The notes under the pieces: generated by a model
Databases searched by the model: none
Told to the model about the DNA's origin: nothing
The model's input: the letters and a program-made list of their open reading frames with translations, nothing else
Shown here: positions 26,928 through 36,807 of the stretch, one piece after another
How positions within the stretch are numbered: position 1 is the stretch's first letter
How the letters are laid out: the number at the start of each line of letters is the position of its first letter
From: Octadecabacter algicola
GTDB taxonomy: Bacteria > Pseudomonadota > Alphaproteobacteria > Rhodobacterales > Rhodobacteraceae
Reading direction: 5' to 3'
Assembly (NCBI RefSeq): GCF_021532625.1
Contig: NZ_JAKGAR010000001.1
Coordinates: forward strand, 186,001-250,000
Length of the DNA stretch: 64,000 nt
Program-made: the position numbers and the translations under genes

Positions 26928-27260
26928 TTAACTAAGCTGGTCAAAGGCTTCCATTGCTTTGGCGCCATACATATAGCCCGGCCCACCATTCATCATGACC
27001 ACAACGTTGACGGTTTCGGCGATTTCGTCGCGAGTTGCACCTGCACGGATCGCAGCTTTGACGTGGAAACCTATGCAATCGTTGCACTGTTTGGAAATAC
27101 CAATCGCCAATGCGATGAGTTCCTTGTGTTTGGTGGACACAGTGCCTTCGGCAAGGGCTGCGTTGTGCAATGCGTGAAACCCTTTGGCGGTGCCTTCTTG
27201 CTCGGCGCGCATTGGCCCAAGAATGCTACCTGTGTGGGAGAGTGTCTTTTTCCAGTCCAT
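26928..27260 (-). CDS. Carboxymuconolactone decarboxylase / AhpD-like protein
   Basis: A 110-residue protein of the CMD/AhpD fold. The start at 27260 (MDWKKTLSHTGSILG) fits the usual domain length; an in-frame start 22 codons upstream adds an atypical tail. The family core is complete: KHKELIALAIGISKQCNDCI with the redox CxxC pair, then GFHVKAAIRAGATRDEIAET. The CxxC and following His suggest an alkylhydroperoxidase-type disulfide reductant rather than a decarboxylase. Divergent from the crotonase gene; a functional link is unproven. Confidence 0.85.
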   Translation of the reverse strand: MDWKKTLSHTGSILGPMRAEQEGTAKGFHALHNAALAEGTVSTKHKELIALAIGISKQCNDCIGFHVKAAIRAGATRDEIAETVNVVVMMNGGPGYMYGAKAMEAFDQLS

Positions 27261-27402
27261 TTTTGACGTCCTTTTAAATTGTCTTTTCAACGGCATAACG
27301 CCGCCCACAGGCCAGTACTTTGCCATAGATCAAATGGACGCTAGGTCAGTGTTGACGTTGACGTCTCGCATCTTTGGAATGGCGGCAACAAAGGGGACTG
27401 AG

Positions 27403-28203
27403 ATGACCGACCTTGTAACTGTGACAAACGCCGAAGGCCCAGTGGCCGACGTGCGGATCAATAGACCGGACAAAAAGAATGCGGTCACACTGGAACTGCT
27501 GGCTGATTTGGTCGCTGCGGGAGAAGCGCTCGCCCATCAATCGGGGCTGCGGGCCGTTGTTTTGTCCGGTGCGGACGGGAATTTTAGTTCTGGGATGGAC
27601 ACGTCAGTCTTTTTAAAGATGGCGGGCCAACTGGATCAGATCAAAGACCAGATGTTGAACCTGCCAGAAGGCCAGATCGCCAATGATTTCCAGCGACCCG
27701 CGCAGGTCTGGCAGGACTTGGGCGTCCCCGTCATTGCCGCGATTGAGGGCGTCTGTTTTGGCGCCGGGATCCAGATTGCGCTGGCGGCGGATTTCAGGAT
27801 CGCTGCGCCCGATGCCTCCTTGTCGATCCTCGAAGCGAAATGGGGCTTGGTGCCGGATATGGGGATATCACTGTCGCTGCCCAAATTGATGCCAGTGGAC
27901 CGTGCCAAGGCTCTGATTATGACAGGGCAGGTTCTATCAGGGACTGAGGCCTTGGCCGAAGGGCTTGTAACCCGTGTTGAGGACGACCCGATTGAAGCGG
28001 CACATGCCTTTGCCGATGAGCTTGCGCAGAAAAGCCCAGACGCCATTCGTTCTGCCAAAACCTTGGCGGATGCGATCTGGGCGGGGGACGCGGCCAAAGG
28101 TCTTAAGCTTGAGGCCCAGTTGCAGGCCGACCTGATGGGTAGCCCAAACCAAATCGAAACTGTTATGGCGCAGATGCAAAAGCGCGCGCCGAACTATTCC
28201 TGA
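27403..28203 (+). CDS. Enoyl-CoA hydratase/isomerase family (crotonase) protein
   Basis: A 266-residue crotonase-fold enzyme. The start MTDLVTVTNAEG at 27403 is preceded by AAGGGGAC; the open frame extends 73 codons further up but that part runs across the divergent promoter. Motifs: VRINRPDKKNAVTLELL, then LSGADGNFSSGMD (oxyanion hole), then IEGVCFGAGIQIALAADFRI and EAKWGLVPDMG. The acidic position in EAKWGLVPDM is compatible with isomerase or hydratase chemistry. The exact CoA substrate cannot be read from sequence. Confidence 0.88.
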   Translation: MTDLVTVTNAEGPVADVRINRPDKKNAVTLELLADLVAAGEALAHQSGLRAVVLSGADGNFSSGMDTSVFLKMAGQLDQIKDQMLNLPEGQIANDFQRPAQVWQDLGVPVIAAIEGVCFGAGIQIALAADFRIAAPDASLSILEAKWGLVPDMGISLSLPKLMPVDRAKALIMTGQVLSGTEALAEGLVTRVEDDPIEAAHAFADELAQKSPDAIRSAKTLADAIWAGDAAKGLKLEAQLQADLMGSPNQIETVMAQMQKRAPNYS

Positions 28204-28210
28204 CCCATAA

Positions 28211-28243
28211 AAAAACGCCGAGGGGTTTGATCCCCTCGGCGTT
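28211..28243. terminator. Bidirectional terminator between crotonase gene and pdhC
   Basis: A twelve-pair perfect stem (AACGCCGAGGGG with CCCCTCGGCGTT) around TTTGAT. It is flanked by an A run on the left and a modest T-rich stretch on the right, and serves the convergent crotonase and pyruvate dehydrogenase units. Confidence 0.9.
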
Positions 28244-28270
28244 CTTGATTTCTAAAGTGTCAGACGTGAC

Positions 28271-29569
28271 TTAGGCCAGCATACCCATCGGGTTCTCAAG
28301 GTTCGCCTTGATCGCGTTAAGCAAGTTCGCACCCAATGCGCCGTCAATCACGCGGTGATCTACGGACAACGTTGTGGACATAACTGTCGCAACTGCCAAT
28401 TCACCATCTGCGCCGACGACTGGTTTTTTCACACCAGCACCTACGGCCAAGATCGCACCGTGTGGCGGATTGATGATCGCATCGAAGTTGTCGATGCCGA
28501 ACATACCGAGGTTAGAAATCGCGAAGGATCCACCGACATACTCATGCGGGGCCAGTTTGCCATCACGCGCACGCCCAGCGAGGTCTTTCATCTGCGCAGA
28601 AAGCGCAGAAAGGGACTTCATTTCAGCATCTTGCAAGACAGGCGTGAACAAACCGCCGTCAACGGCTACCGCAACTGCGACATCGGATGCGGAGAACTTG
28701 AGCGTACGATCACCAGCCCATACTGCATTGGCTTCTGGGACTTCTTGCAACGCCAAGGCACAGGCCTTGATGATGAAGTCGTTGACCGACAGTTTCACGC
28801 CCTTTGGCTCCAAGGTCTTGTTGAGCTGGCTGCGGAACTTGAGCAGCGCATCCAGTTGGATGTCTTTGCGCAGGTAGAAGTGCGGCACGCTTTGCTTGGC
28901 TTCTGTCAGGCGGGCAGCAACAGTCTTGCGCATCCCGTTGAGAGAGACCTCTTCGAAGTCACGACCGTCATACATCTTGAGAACCTGATCTGTGGATGGA
29001 CCAGATGCCAACGCGCCACTTTTGGCCGCAGCTGGAGCGGCGGATGCAGCAGGAGCCGAAGCAGCAGTAGCAGGTTGTGCTGTCGCATTTTCGACGTCGG
29101 CTTTGATGATGCGTCCGTGTGGGCCGGAACCCTTAATCGCCGCAAGGTCGAGGCCTTTGTCAGCCGCGATGCGACGTGCAAGCGGTGTGGCAAACAAGCG
29201 TGAGCCGTCTTTAGCTGCAGGCGCCGCAGGGGCAGGGGCCGCAGCTGCGGTAGGCGCTGGAGTTGCCTCAGCTGCCGGAGCAGCAGCAGCAGGTGCCGCC
29301 GCGGGTGCAGCAGCGCTCATGTCTTCACCTTCTTCGCCAATAATGGCGATGGCGGTGTTCACTTTGACGCCTTCTGTGCCCTCAGGGACCAGAATTTTGC
29401 CCATGACACCTTCGTCGACCGCTTCAAATTCCATCGTCGCCTTGTCGGTTTCGATTTCGGCCAGAAGGTCGCCCGACTGAACGGTGTCGCCTTCCTTGAC
29501 CAGCCATTTCGCCAGCGTGCCTTCCTCCATTGTGGGGGACAGCGCGGGCATTAGGATTTCGGTAGCCAT
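28271..29569 (-). CDS. pdhC: Pyruvate dehydrogenase E2, dihydrolipoyllysine acetyltransferase
   Basis: Core of the pyruvate dehydrogenase complex; moves the acetyl group from lipoyl-lysine to CoA. The 432 residues start with a lipoyl domain whose lysine lies in [12 protein letters not shown]. An Ala/Pro linker follows, then the E1/E3-binding domain ([20 protein letters not shown]) and the catalytic domain ending [17 protein letters not shown] with the active-site His and Asp. Last gene of pdhA-pdhB-pdhC, 12 bases after pdhB. There is no E3 gene in the window. Confidence 0.95.
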   Translation of the reverse strand: MATEILMPALSPTMEEGTLAKWLVKEGDTVQSGDLLAEIETDKATMEFEAVDEGVMGKILVPEGTEGVKVNTAIAIIGEEGEDMSAAAPAAAPAAAAPAAEATPAPTAAAAPAPAAPAAKDGSRLFATPLARRIAADKGLDLAAIKGSGPHGRIIKADVENATAQPATAASAPAASAAPAAAKSGALASGPSTDQVLKMYDGRDFEEVSLNGMRKTVAARLTEAKQSVPHFYLRKDIQLDALLKFRSQLNKTLEPKGVKLSVNDFIIKACALALQEVPEANAVWAGDRTLKFSASDVAVAVAVDGGLFTPVLQDAEMKSLSALSAQMKDLAGRARDGKLAPHEYVGGSFAISNLGMFGIDNFDAIINPPHGAILAVGAGVKKPVVGADGELAVATVMSTTLSVDHRVIDGALGANLLNAIKANLENPMGMLA

Positions 29570-29581
29570 TGTCTGTTCTCC

Positions 29582-30949
29582 TTAACGGTAGGTGACTTGT
29601 TTAACAGCTTCGATCACTTCTTCAGTTGTGATCAACGCGTGCTTTTCAAGGTTTGCGGCATAAGGCATCGGAACGTCTTTGCCTGTGCAGTTGATGACGG
29701 GTGCATCAAGGTAGTCAAACGCCTGCTGCATGATCGTCGCAGACAGGTGGTTGCCGATTGCACCGACGGGCCAACCTTCTTCGATTGTCACGCAACGGTT
29801 TGTTTTCTTTACGCTTTCAAGGATCGTCGCGTAGTCAATCGGGCGCAGTGTGCGCAAGTTGATCACCTCGGCAGAGATACCTTCTTCAGCCAGCTTTTCG
29901 GCCGCTTCGAATGCGTATTGCATGCCAATCCCAAAGGACACGAGCGTTACATCACTGCCCACAACCTCCACGCTGGCTTTGCCAAACGGGATGGTGAAAT
30001 CTTCAATCACCGGCACTTCGAACGAGCGACCATAAAGGATCTCGTTTTCAAGGAAGATGACAGGGTTGTTGTCACGAATGGCTGTTTTCATCAGGCCTTT
30101 TGCGTCGGCTGCAGAGTAAGGCATCACGACCTTCAGGCCAGGCACCTGTGCATACCAAGCGGCGTAACACTGGGAGTGCTGAGCCCCAACACGCGCCGCA
30201 GCGCCGTTGGCCCCGCGAAACACCATTGGCGCGCCCATCTGACCACCGGACATATACAATGTCTTAGCGGCAGAGTTGATGATTTGGTCAATCGCCTGCA
30301 TCGCGAAGTTGAACGTCATGAATTCAACGATCGGACGCAGGCCACCAAAGGCCGCTCCTACTGCGATACCGGTAAAGCCGTGCTCGGTGATTGGCGTGTC
30401 GATGACGCGCTTGGAACCGAACTTATCCAGCATGCCTTGGGAAATCTTATAGGCACCTTGGTATTCGGCGACTTCTTCACCCATCAAGAACACGTTTTCA
30501 TCGCGCTCCATCTCTTCGGTCATGGCTTCGTTGAGCGCCTCACGGACGGTCATTGATTTCATTTCCGTACCGGCAGGCCAGTCAGGGGAGGTGTCGGATG
30601 GCGCGTATTCGACAGCGGTTGCCGTGGAAACAGCAGGGGCAGCAACTTGATCCGTCGCAGCGGGTGCTTCTGCGGCCGCTGGCGCTGGGGCCGCGCTCAT
30701 GTCTTCGCCTTCTTCACCGATGATCGCGATTGGTGTGTTCACCTTCACGCCTTCAGTGCCTTCAGCAACCAGAAGCTTGCCAACGATACCTTCGTCGACC
30801 GCTTCGAATTCCATGGTCGCTTTGTCTGTTTCAATCTCGGCGATGATATCGCCAGATTTCACTTCGTCGCCTTCTTTGACGAGCCATTTAGCGAGTGTGC
30901 CTTCTTCCATCGTCGGGGAGAGGGCGGGCATCAAAAGTTCAGTAGCCAT
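29582..30949 (-). CDS. pdhB: Pyruvate dehydrogenase E1 beta with N-terminal lipoyl domain
   Basis: Beta chain of the thiamine-dependent decarboxylase. The start at 30949 ([17 protein letters not shown]) overlaps the pdhA stop by one base; an in-frame start 15 codons earlier lies within pdhA. The first 80 residues are a lipoyl domain nearly identical to that of E2 ([20 protein letters not shown]). A Pro/Ala linker follows, then the E1-beta domain ([37 protein letters not shown]). The lipoyl fusion is normal in alphaproteobacteria. Length 455 residues. Confidence 0.95.
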   Translation of the reverse strand: MATELLMPALSPTMEEGTLAKWLVKEGDEVKSGDIIAEIETDKATMEFEAVDEGIVGKLLVAEGTEGVKVNTPIAIIGEEGEDMSAAPAPAAAEAPAATDQVAAPAVSTATAVEYAPSDTSPDWPAGTEMKSMTVREALNEAMTEEMERDENVFLMGEEVAEYQGAYKISQGMLDKFGSKRVIDTPITEHGFTGIAVGAAFGGLRPIVEFMTFNFAMQAIDQIINSAAKTLYMSGGQMGAPMVFRGANGAAARVGAQHSQCYAAWYAQVPGLKVVMPYSAADAKGLMKTAIRDNNPVIFLENEILYGRSFEVPVIEDFTIPFGKASVEVVGSDVTLVSFGIGMQYAFEAAEKLAEEGISAEVINLRTLRPIDYATILESVKKTNRCVTIEEGWPVGAIGNHLSATIMQQAFDYLDAPVINCTGKDVPMPYAANLEKHALITTEEVIEAVKQVTYR

Positions 30950-31962
30950 TATGCATTCTCCTGCGCTGGGTCGTCGGCGTAAATATCTGTCCAAAGCTCC
31001 GACAGGGCGGGTTCTGGGCTTTCCTTGGCGAACTCGGCGCTTTCGTTCACGATGGCTTTGATTTCTTTATCAATCGCCTTGAGATCGTCCTCAGACGCGT
31101 GCTTGCCTGTCAGTAGAGTGGCGCGGACCTGTTCAATTGGATCACGCTCTTCGCGCATCTTCTGAACTTCGTCGCGTGTCCGGTATTTGGCAGGGTCAGA
31201 CATAGAGTGGCCACGGTAACGGTATGTTTTAACTTCCAAAACATACGGACCTTTGCCAGCGCGGCAATGTGCGACAGCTTTCTCGGACGCTTCCTTGACG
31301 GCGAGAACGTTCATCCCGTCAACCAGCTCACCCTTGATGCCAAAGGCTTCGCCGCGTGTGTAAAGATCAGGTGTGGATGTGGAACGTTCTTGGCTCGTGC
31401 CCATGGCGTATTGGTTGTTCTCAATGACAAAGATCACCGGAAGGTCCCAAAGGGCGGCCATGTTGAATGTTTCATAGATCTGACCTTGGTTGGCAGCGCC
31501 GTCACCAAAGTAAGCAAAAGTGACGTTGTCGTTGCCTCGGTATTTGTCAGAGAACGCAAGGCCCGCACCAAGAGGCACCTGAGCGCCAACAATTCCGTGG
31601 CCGCCATAAAAATGCTTTTCAGCCGAGAACATGTGCATCGATCCGCCTTTACCAGCAGAATACCCACCTTCGCGACCCGTCAGTTCGGCCATTACGCCTT
31701 TAGGGTCCATGCCGCATGCCAGCATGTGGCCGTGGTCGCGATACGATGTGATCCGCTTGTCGCCTTCTTTGGTTGCGGCCTCTAGGCCTACAACAACGGC
31801 TTCTTGGCCGATATAAAGGTGACAGAACCCGCCGATGAGACCCATGCCGTATAATTGGCCGGCTTTTTCTTCGAATCGACGAATAAGAAGCATCTCTCGG
31901 TAGTAGCCGAGCAATTCTTCAGCAGAAACGTTTGGTTTCTTTGCACTTTTCTTAGCGGCCAT
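30949..31962 (-). CDS. pdhA: Pyruvate dehydrogenase E1 alpha
   Basis: Thiamine diphosphate-binding chain that decarboxylates pyruvate. The 337 residues contain the TPP motif [20 protein letters not shown] and the phosphorylation-loop-like region [17 protein letters not shown]. The start has the strong ribosome binding site GGGAGG. It leads the pdh operon; a 24-bp palindrome lies 25-48 bases upstream of its start codon and may be an operator. Confidence 0.95.
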   Translation of the reverse strand: MAAKKSAKKPNVSAEELLGYYREMLLIRRFEEKAGQLYGMGLIGGFCHLYIGQEAVVVGLEAATKEGDKRITSYRDHGHMLACGMDPKGVMAELTGREGGYSAGKGGSMHMFSAEKHFYGGHGIVGAQVPLGAGLAFSDKYRGNDNVTFAYFGDGAANQGQIYETFNMAALWDLPVIFVIENNQYAMGTSQERSTSTPDLYTRGEAFGIKGELVDGMNVLAVKEASEKAVAHCRAGKGPYVLEVKTYRYRGHSMSDPAKYRTRDEVQKMREERDPIEQVRATLLTGKHASEDDLKAIDKEIKAIVNESAEFAKESPEPALSELWTDIYADDPAQENA

Positions 31963-31986
31963 GGGTCCTCCCTTGGGTGGCGAAAA

Positions 31987-32010
31987 AGATAGTTTAGCGT
32001 TAAACTATCT
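31987..32010 (-). promoter_or_regulatory. 24-bp palindrome upstream of pdhA, candidate operator
   Basis: Perfect ten-base arms AGATAGTTTA and TAAACTATCT around GCGT, just upstream of the pdhA ribosome binding site. The core GTTTAGCGTTAAAC has the look of a LacI-family operator. No regulator gene is adjacent. A repressor site is the natural guess because it would overlap the 5' untranslated region or promoter. Confidence 0.6.
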
Positions 32011-32115
32011 CCTACAGGACCGAAACGCAAAAATCGACTGCCAAAATGACCTTGGGGCAGGGTTCGCGTGATTTCCTGCCTTGCGTCCAGTGCATAGGAG
32101 CGACAGGATTAGGGC

Positions 32116-32607
32116 ATGAAATGGAATATCAGACAAGAAAAAGACGCAGACGTTGCCGCAATCGCGGAAGTCACACGAGCCGCCTTTGAGGGCAAAGCCT
32201 ACGCTGACGGCGACGAGGCTGAACTTCCCGCAAAGCTACGAGATGCTGGCGCGCTGGTGCTGTCCTTAGTTGCCGTTGAGGGCAAGACCGTGATCGGTCA
32301 TGTGGCCCTGTCCCCCGCCAAGATCGGGGATGAGAAGTGCCTTGGCCTTGGTCCAGTCTCTGTGCGGCCGGATCGGCAGGGGCAGGGTATTGGATCTGCT
32401 TTGGTGAACCACGCGGTTGCGATTGGCTCGGCTTATGGGCGCAGTGGCGTCGTTCTAATGGGCGATCCGGGTTTTTACGGGCGCCTTGGGTTTGTTGCTG
32501 AACAAGGGCCAACCGTTAAAGGTAAACCGTCAAAGCATTTGCAAATTATTGGTTTCGAGGATGTCCCAATTGGCGACGTATCGTTTCACCCGAAGTTCTA
32601 CGAATAG
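32116..32607 (+). CDS. GNAT-family N-acetyltransferase
   Basis: A 163-residue acetyltransferase starting MKWNIRQEKDADVAAIAEVT. The acetyl-CoA loop is VRPDRQGQGIGSALVNHAV, followed by GVVLMGDPGFYGRLGFV, the pattern of the YhbS-like subgroup. Substrate unknown. Single gene, divergent from the pdh operon. Confidence 0.85.
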   Translation: MKWNIRQEKDADVAAIAEVTRAAFEGKAYADGDEAELPAKLRDAGALVLSLVAVEGKTVIGHVALSPAKIGDEKCLGLGPVSVRPDRQGQGIGSALVNHAVAIGSAYGRSGVVLMGDPGFYGRLGFVAEQGPTVKGKPSKHLQIIGFEDVPIGDVSFHPKFYE

Positions 32608-32862
32608 GTGTTGAACGTCAGCTGACTTTGACTTCCACGTAATAAACTGACCCCAAATAGAAAAGTTAACCTTCTTGCGCGACGCGGCGAAGGCCTCTTT
32701 CAGCCTGTTCTAACGCAACGCTGTTTTCGGATGGCTGCTCAATACGATTGGCGTGACTGCCAATGTGCGGAGAACTGCCGACTGAAAAGTTAACGCGCCG
32801 ATAAAATTCAATCTATGGTAGAATGGTGCTGTTATGAAAACCAACTGTTTGAGGTAATTGTT

Positions 32863-33507
32863 ATGCACCGATCGTTGATTGTTTGGACGATGTGTTTGTG
32901 GGGCAGCACGAGTGTTGCTGCGCCAATCGGCACTCTGGATCTGGACCTAAAAGTAGAGTCTATCGGGTTTTCCAATGTCACCATTTACGGTGACACACCT
33001 GCGGATAACCTTGAGTTCGATTTTCTGGATTTGAGAAACGATATTTGGGGAATTACAAAGCCGCACACGCGGTTCAGCATTGGGGAAGAGATTTCTTTTA
33101 CTGCTGAATTTAACGAGCAAAGTGGGCAGCTTGATCCTTGCTCCATAGGCGGCTTTTCTTGCAGCAACGCATATGGACGCTTGGATAACGACGCATTTTC
33201 CTTCGGAGACGGAGCCGGCTTCACGTCTTGGGGCGATTTTAATATGGAAGGCGAGGCAACCGTCGGAAGTCTGGTATCGTTATCGACTTTTTCAGGGGGC
33301 CTGAACTATGAAACAGTGGAAGGAGGCGAATTCATATCTTGGGATATGTACGTCCATAATTTTTCGGTTCTAAGGAACAACCAGACACTTAATGTTGTCC
33401 CCGTACCGGCGTCCTTTCCTCTTCTTATAGCGGCGCTAACCAGCCTCGGCTTCATCAACCGCCGCAGGAGAACACGTGGCCTCGAAACCCCATGTTTGGA
33501 TGTCTAG
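32863..33507 (+). CDS. VPLPA-CTERM surface protein 1
   Basis: A 214-residue exported protein. The start at 32863 (MHRSLIVWTMCLWGSTSVAA) follows GAGG and begins a signal peptide; the upstream in-frame start adds 16 atypical residues. The mature part is beta-rich and acidic. The C-terminus is a sorting tripartite signal: VVPVPASFPLLIAALTSLGF then the Arg cluster NRRRR, that is VPLPA-type motif, membrane helix, basic tail. An exosortase of the XrtD type would process it; none is in the window. The tail after the Arg cluster is about 14 residues long, more than usual. Confidence 0.82.
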   Translation: MHRSLIVWTMCLWGSTSVAAPIGTLDLDLKVESIGFSNVTIYGDTPADNLEFDFLDLRNDIWGITKPHTRFSIGEEISFTAEFNEQSGQLDPCSIGGFSCSNAYGRLDNDAFSFGDGAGFTSWGDFNMEGEATVGSLVSLSTFSGGLNYETVEGGEFISWDMYVHNFSVLRNNQTLNVVPVPASFPLLIAALTSLGFINRRRRTRGLETPCLDV

Positions 33508-33717
33508 CGATCCATAGGAGTATCTGACTTCTTGAAATGGATTAGGCTTAATCTCGGTGATTGGTTCTCGTGGAGTTCCGACCACTGCAACCCAAATCAA
33601 TCGTTAAACTGAACGACACCTACGACGGCAAGGTGGCATAGCCAAACTTGAGCTCTGCTACCTTGCCATTATAACCGTTTGCACGCGCAGCGAACGTCAG
33701 CATTGAGCCCGAACCTA

Positions 33718-33948
33718 TTAGGTCTTTGCCTTTGCAAAGAGCTTTGAAAAGTAGTCGCCCACACCTTGTCGATTTGCATTGAGCATTACCTTTTTGGCGA
33801 TTTCTTCTTCTGCGATGTCCGCCATTATCATGCTCGGCACGTTGTGAACGACATCCGCAAATATACGTGCCTTTTTAAGGTTTTCTGTAGCCCGGATCTC
33901 GATCAATGCGATTTGTAGAACATATAAAACTCCAGAGTAGCCGTTCAT
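33718..33948 (-). CDS. Small hypothetical protein
   Basis: A 76-residue protein starting MNGYSGVLYVLQIALIEIRA, with ARIFADVVHNVPSMIMADI in the middle and a basic C-terminus. A GAGAGA ribosome binding site precedes the ATG. It looks helical and soluble. Not recognised with certainty. It stands alone within the accessory patch between pdhA and ftsB. Confidence 0.6.
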   Translation of the reverse strand: MNGYSGVLYVLQIALIEIRATENLKKARIFADVVHNVPSMIMADIAEEEIAKKVMLNANRQGVGDYFSKLFAKAKT

Positions 33949-34190
33949 GAAAATTCTCTCATCCTAACGTTTTTCATCCGTTTCGACCCTGTCGACTATA
34001 GGTAACAACGCTAGTAGCGCCGATGGCAAGAAAGTCCCGCATAGCAGAAATCGGTGCGCGGTTCTTTGAACGATGGCATTTGGTCTGAGATACTCTGCCT
34101 GAAGGTCCGCACTAACTGTTGTGGCACAGTTGTAGGGGTTAAGAAAACGAGTGGTATCGCGACGAATACGTGCGACGTTCGCCGGTAGTT

Positions 34191-34490
34191 TTAGCGAATA
34201 ACAATCTCGTCTGCGCGCACCATGCCCAGCATGTCGCGGGCCTGTTCGTCGAGCAAATCAAGATCAAGATATGTATCGCTGAGGCGACGGGTCAGGTTTT
34301 CCATCCGCGCAACATCTGCTTGAAGCACCGCAAGTTCAGCCGTCAACGCGCGGTTTTCTGCATTGATCTCTGCACGCTTGAAAATACCATAGTCGCCCTG
34401 CACGGCGGCAAAGGTGAAATACAAGCCGAGCATCAAAGTGCCTGCAAAATAGAGAAGGACGCCCATTGGCGCGCGTTTCGCTCGTAACAT
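34191..34490 (-). CDS. ftsB: Septum formation initiator FtsB/DivIC family protein
   Basis: Single-pass division protein that bridges FtsL and FtsQ in the divisome. The 99 residues show an N-terminal helix (MGVLLYFAGTLMLGLYFTFA), then a short coiled coil (INAENRALTAELAVLQADVA, MENLTRRLSDTYLDLDLLDE), and DLLDEQARDMLGMVRADE at the end. In relatives this gene usually sits next to pdhA; here about 2.2 kb of accessory genes lie between them. Confidence 0.85.
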   Translation of the reverse strand: MLRAKRAPMGVLLYFAGTLMLGLYFTFAAVQGDYGIFKRAEINAENRALTAELAVLQADVARMENLTRRLSDTYLDLDLLDEQARDMLGMVRADEIVIR

Positions 34491-34612
34491 GTCTCTGCCT
34501 CATTGCACCGGTTTCTTTTTGAACCGTGTATGGCAGAGAATCGCACATCTGATTCGTCTTGGGAATCCCCTTTATGTAGGGGATCCCATTATTTTCGGTA
34601 CTTTATCGGCAA

Positions 34613-35512
34613 TTACGCGATTGATGCGGCGTGAATGCTTTCGATCGTGCGGCCCAGCGTTGCGTTGAATTCGCCATCGTCTTGATGGGCGAACAGACCC
34701 TCGGTTAGTGCGCGGCTAAAGCTCGCCACGACGCCGCTGTTCTTGGCCAAGCGGTCGTTGGCCTCTTCGCGGGAATACCCACCAGACAACGCCACGACCT
34801 TGAGGCAGGCGGGGTGATCCACGAGGACCTGATACTGACCGGGCTTTTCAGGCAGGCTGAGTTTCAGCATGACCTGCTGGCCGTCGGGCAGGGCATCAAG
34901 GTGGCGCAGAATGGCGTCGCGCAACATGTCTTCGGCTTCTGCCTTGTCCGCGATGGTGATGTTGATCTCTGGTTCTAGGATCGGCATGAGGCCGTGGCCT
35001 GAAACCTGCGCACCCAATTCAAACTGTTGTGCCACGATAGCGTCGATGCCTGCCTGATTGGCTGCATGAATGACAGACCGTTCCTTGGTGCCAAATATGC
35101 CTTGGGCTTTTGCACGTTCCAGAAGGTGGTCAAGGTTTGGGATATCTTTCAGCATTTGTACGCCGTTTTCCTCTGCCTCAAGTCCCTTGTCAATCTTGAG
35201 GAAGGGCACGACGCCGTTGTCTTCCCAAAGGGCGGCGGCGGAGGGTTTGCCGGATATTTCACGGTCCATAGTCATTTCAAACAGGATCGCGCCGATGACT
35301 TTGTCGCCGCTAAACACAGGGGCGTTGACGATGCGGGCGCGCATAGCGTGGATCAGATCAAACATCTGGTCATCGTTTGAATAGGCATCCTCGGACACAC
35401 CGTAAGCTTTCAACGCTTTGGGCGTTGAACCACCCGATTGATCGAGCGCCGCAATAAAGCCTTGGCCCTTGCGGATTTGGTCTGTCATGGCTTGGTGTGT
35501 CGCGTCGGTCAT
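34613..35512 (-). CDS. Fructose-bisphosphate aldolase, class I
   Basis: Cleaves fructose 1,6-bisphosphate in glycolysis and forms it in gluconeogenesis. The start at 35512 (MTDATHQAMTDQIRKGQGFI) has AAGGGAC upstream; an in-frame start 20 codons higher is less likely. Length is 299 residues. The class I features are GFIAALDQSGGSTPKALKAY near the start, PILEPEINI and QVMLKLSLPEKPGQ with the probable Schiff-base lysine. It lies downstream of pgk on the same strand, with tandem 11-bp repeats in the gap. Confidence 0.92.
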   Translation of the reverse strand: MTDATHQAMTDQIRKGQGFIAALDQSGGSTPKALKAYGVSEDAYSNDDQMFDLIHAMRARIVNAPVFSGDKVIGAILFEMTMDREISGKPSAAALWEDNGVVPFLKIDKGLEAEENGVQMLKDIPNLDHLLERAKAQGIFGTKERSVIHAANQAGIDAIVAQQFELGAQVSGHGLMPILEPEINITIADKAEAEDMLRDAILRHLDALPDGQQVMLKLSLPEKPGQYQVLVDHPACLKVVALSGGYSREEANDRLAKNSGVVASFSRALTEGLFAHQDDGEFNATLGRTIESIHAASIA

Positions 35513-35577
35513 TTGGGTTGTCCCTTTTGGCTGCGTTACAACCGCCATAAGGGACGTCTGAGGGGCCTTCAATTCTG

Positions 35578-35600
35578 GTTACGCTAACGGTTGCGCTAAC
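35578..35600 (-). promoter_or_regulatory. Tandem 11-bp near-palindromic repeats upstream of the aldolase gene
   Basis: Two copies, GTTACGCTAAC and GTTGCGCTAAC, 12 bases apart and differing at one position. Each is a short palindrome about CGC. They lie 66-88 bases upstream of the aldolase start codon. On the minus strand they read GTTAGCGCAAC and GTTAGCGTAAC, close to the core of the pdhA palindrome. Likely a repressor or activator site; the regulator is unknown. Confidence 0.5.
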
Positions 35601-35628
35601 ATACTAGTATTTCAGCCCCTTGCGTTGA

Positions 35629-36807
35629 TTATCCGCCCAAAGCTGCAACACCAGGAAGGGTTTTGCCTTCCATCCATTCTAGGAATGCACCGCCAGCGGT
35701 TGAAATATATGTAAAGTCTTCACCGTGGCCGGACATATTAATCGCAGCGACGGTATCACCCCCTCCACCAACGGAAATCAAATCGCCGGCGTTTGTTTGA
35801 CGCGCAATTTCGTCCAACAGCTCGAACGTGCCTTTCTGGAACGGCTCAAGTTCAAACACGCCCAAAGGGCCATTCATAATCAGAGTTTTGGCGGATTGAA
35901 TGACGGCAGCGATGTTCTTGCTGGATTGCGGTCCGACATCAAAAATCATCTTGTCGGCAGGGCAGGCGTCTACAGGCAGGACTTCGTTAGCGGCATTCGC
36001 TTTGAATTCTGCAGCCACGACAATGTCGACCGGCAGGACAATCTGACAGCCAGCGGCCTCGGCCTTGGCCATGATATCGCGGGCCGTGTCCGCGAGGTCG
36101 TGTTCGCACAGGGACTTGCCGACATCGACACCTTGCGCGGCCAAGAATGTATTGGCCATGCCGCCGCCGATGATGATGGCGTCGACTTTTGAAATCAGAT
36201 TTCCGAGCAGATCGAGCTTGGTAGAGACTTTGGCCCCGCCAACCACTGCCACGACGGGGCGTTCCGGTGTTCCGAGCGCTTTTTCCAACGCGCCAAGTTC
36301 TTCCGCCATCAAGCGGCCTGCGCAGTTTGGCAGCAACTTAGCGACGCCTTCGGTTGAGGCATGGGCGCGGTGGGCGGCTGAAAACGCGTCGTTGCAGTAG
36401 ATATCGCCCAATGAGGCCAGGAAACCGGCCATTTTTGGATCATTGTCGGTTTCCATCGACGTAAACCGTGTGTTTTCAATTAGGATCACAGCATCCGAAG
36501 GGGCTGCGTCAATGGCAGCGCGATCTGGCTTTTCGATAAAGGTCACAGGACGTCCCAAAACCTTTTCCAAGGTTGGCACTGTTACGCGCAAAGACATCTC
36601 AGGAACATATTGACCTTTCGGGCGACCAAAATGGGCGAGCATGACTGCTTTTCCGCCTGCGGCTAGAATGGTGTCGATTGTCGGTTTGATCCGCTCAATG
36701 CGGGTTGCATCCGTGACTTTGCCGTCTTCAACGGGGACGTTGATGTCCACCCGCGTCAGCACAACTTTGCCTGCCAAATCCATGTCGTCGAGTGTGTTCC
36801 AGCCCAT
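35629..36807 (-). CDS. pgk: Phosphoglycerate kinase
   Basis: Transfers phosphate from 1,3-bisphosphoglycerate to ADP. The 392 residues are complete: [20 protein letters not shown] at the N-terminus, [17 protein letters not shown], then [20 protein letters not shown], and the nucleotide-binding end [20 protein letters not shown]. Single gene upstream of the aldolase; its stop lies about 115 bases before the aldolase start codon, so cotranscription is possible. Confidence 0.96.
   Translation of the reverse strand: MGWNTLDDMDLAGKVVLTRVDINVPVEDGKVTDATRIERIKPTIDTILAAGGKAVMLAHFGRPKGQYVPEMSLRVTVPTLEKVLGRPVTFIEKPDRAAIDAAPSDAVILIENTRFTSMETDNDPKMAGFLASLGDIYCNDAFSAAHRAHASTEGVAKLLPNCAGRLMAEELGALEKALGTPERPVVAVVGGAKVSTKLDLLGNLISKVDAIIIGGGMANTFLAAQGVDVGKSLCEHDLADTARDIMAKAEAAGCQIVLPVDIVVAAEFKANAANEVLPVDACPADKMIFDVGPQSSKNIAAVIQSAKTLIMNGPLGVFELEPFQKGTFELLDEIARQTNAGDLISVGGGGDTVAAINMSGHGEDFTYISTAGGAFLEWMEGKTLPGVAALGG

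Noticed and set aside
34561-34587. Terminator downstream of the aldolase gene
   Set aside because: GGGAATCCCC/GGGGATCCC arms pair only with a bulge, and no T run follows on the minus strand.
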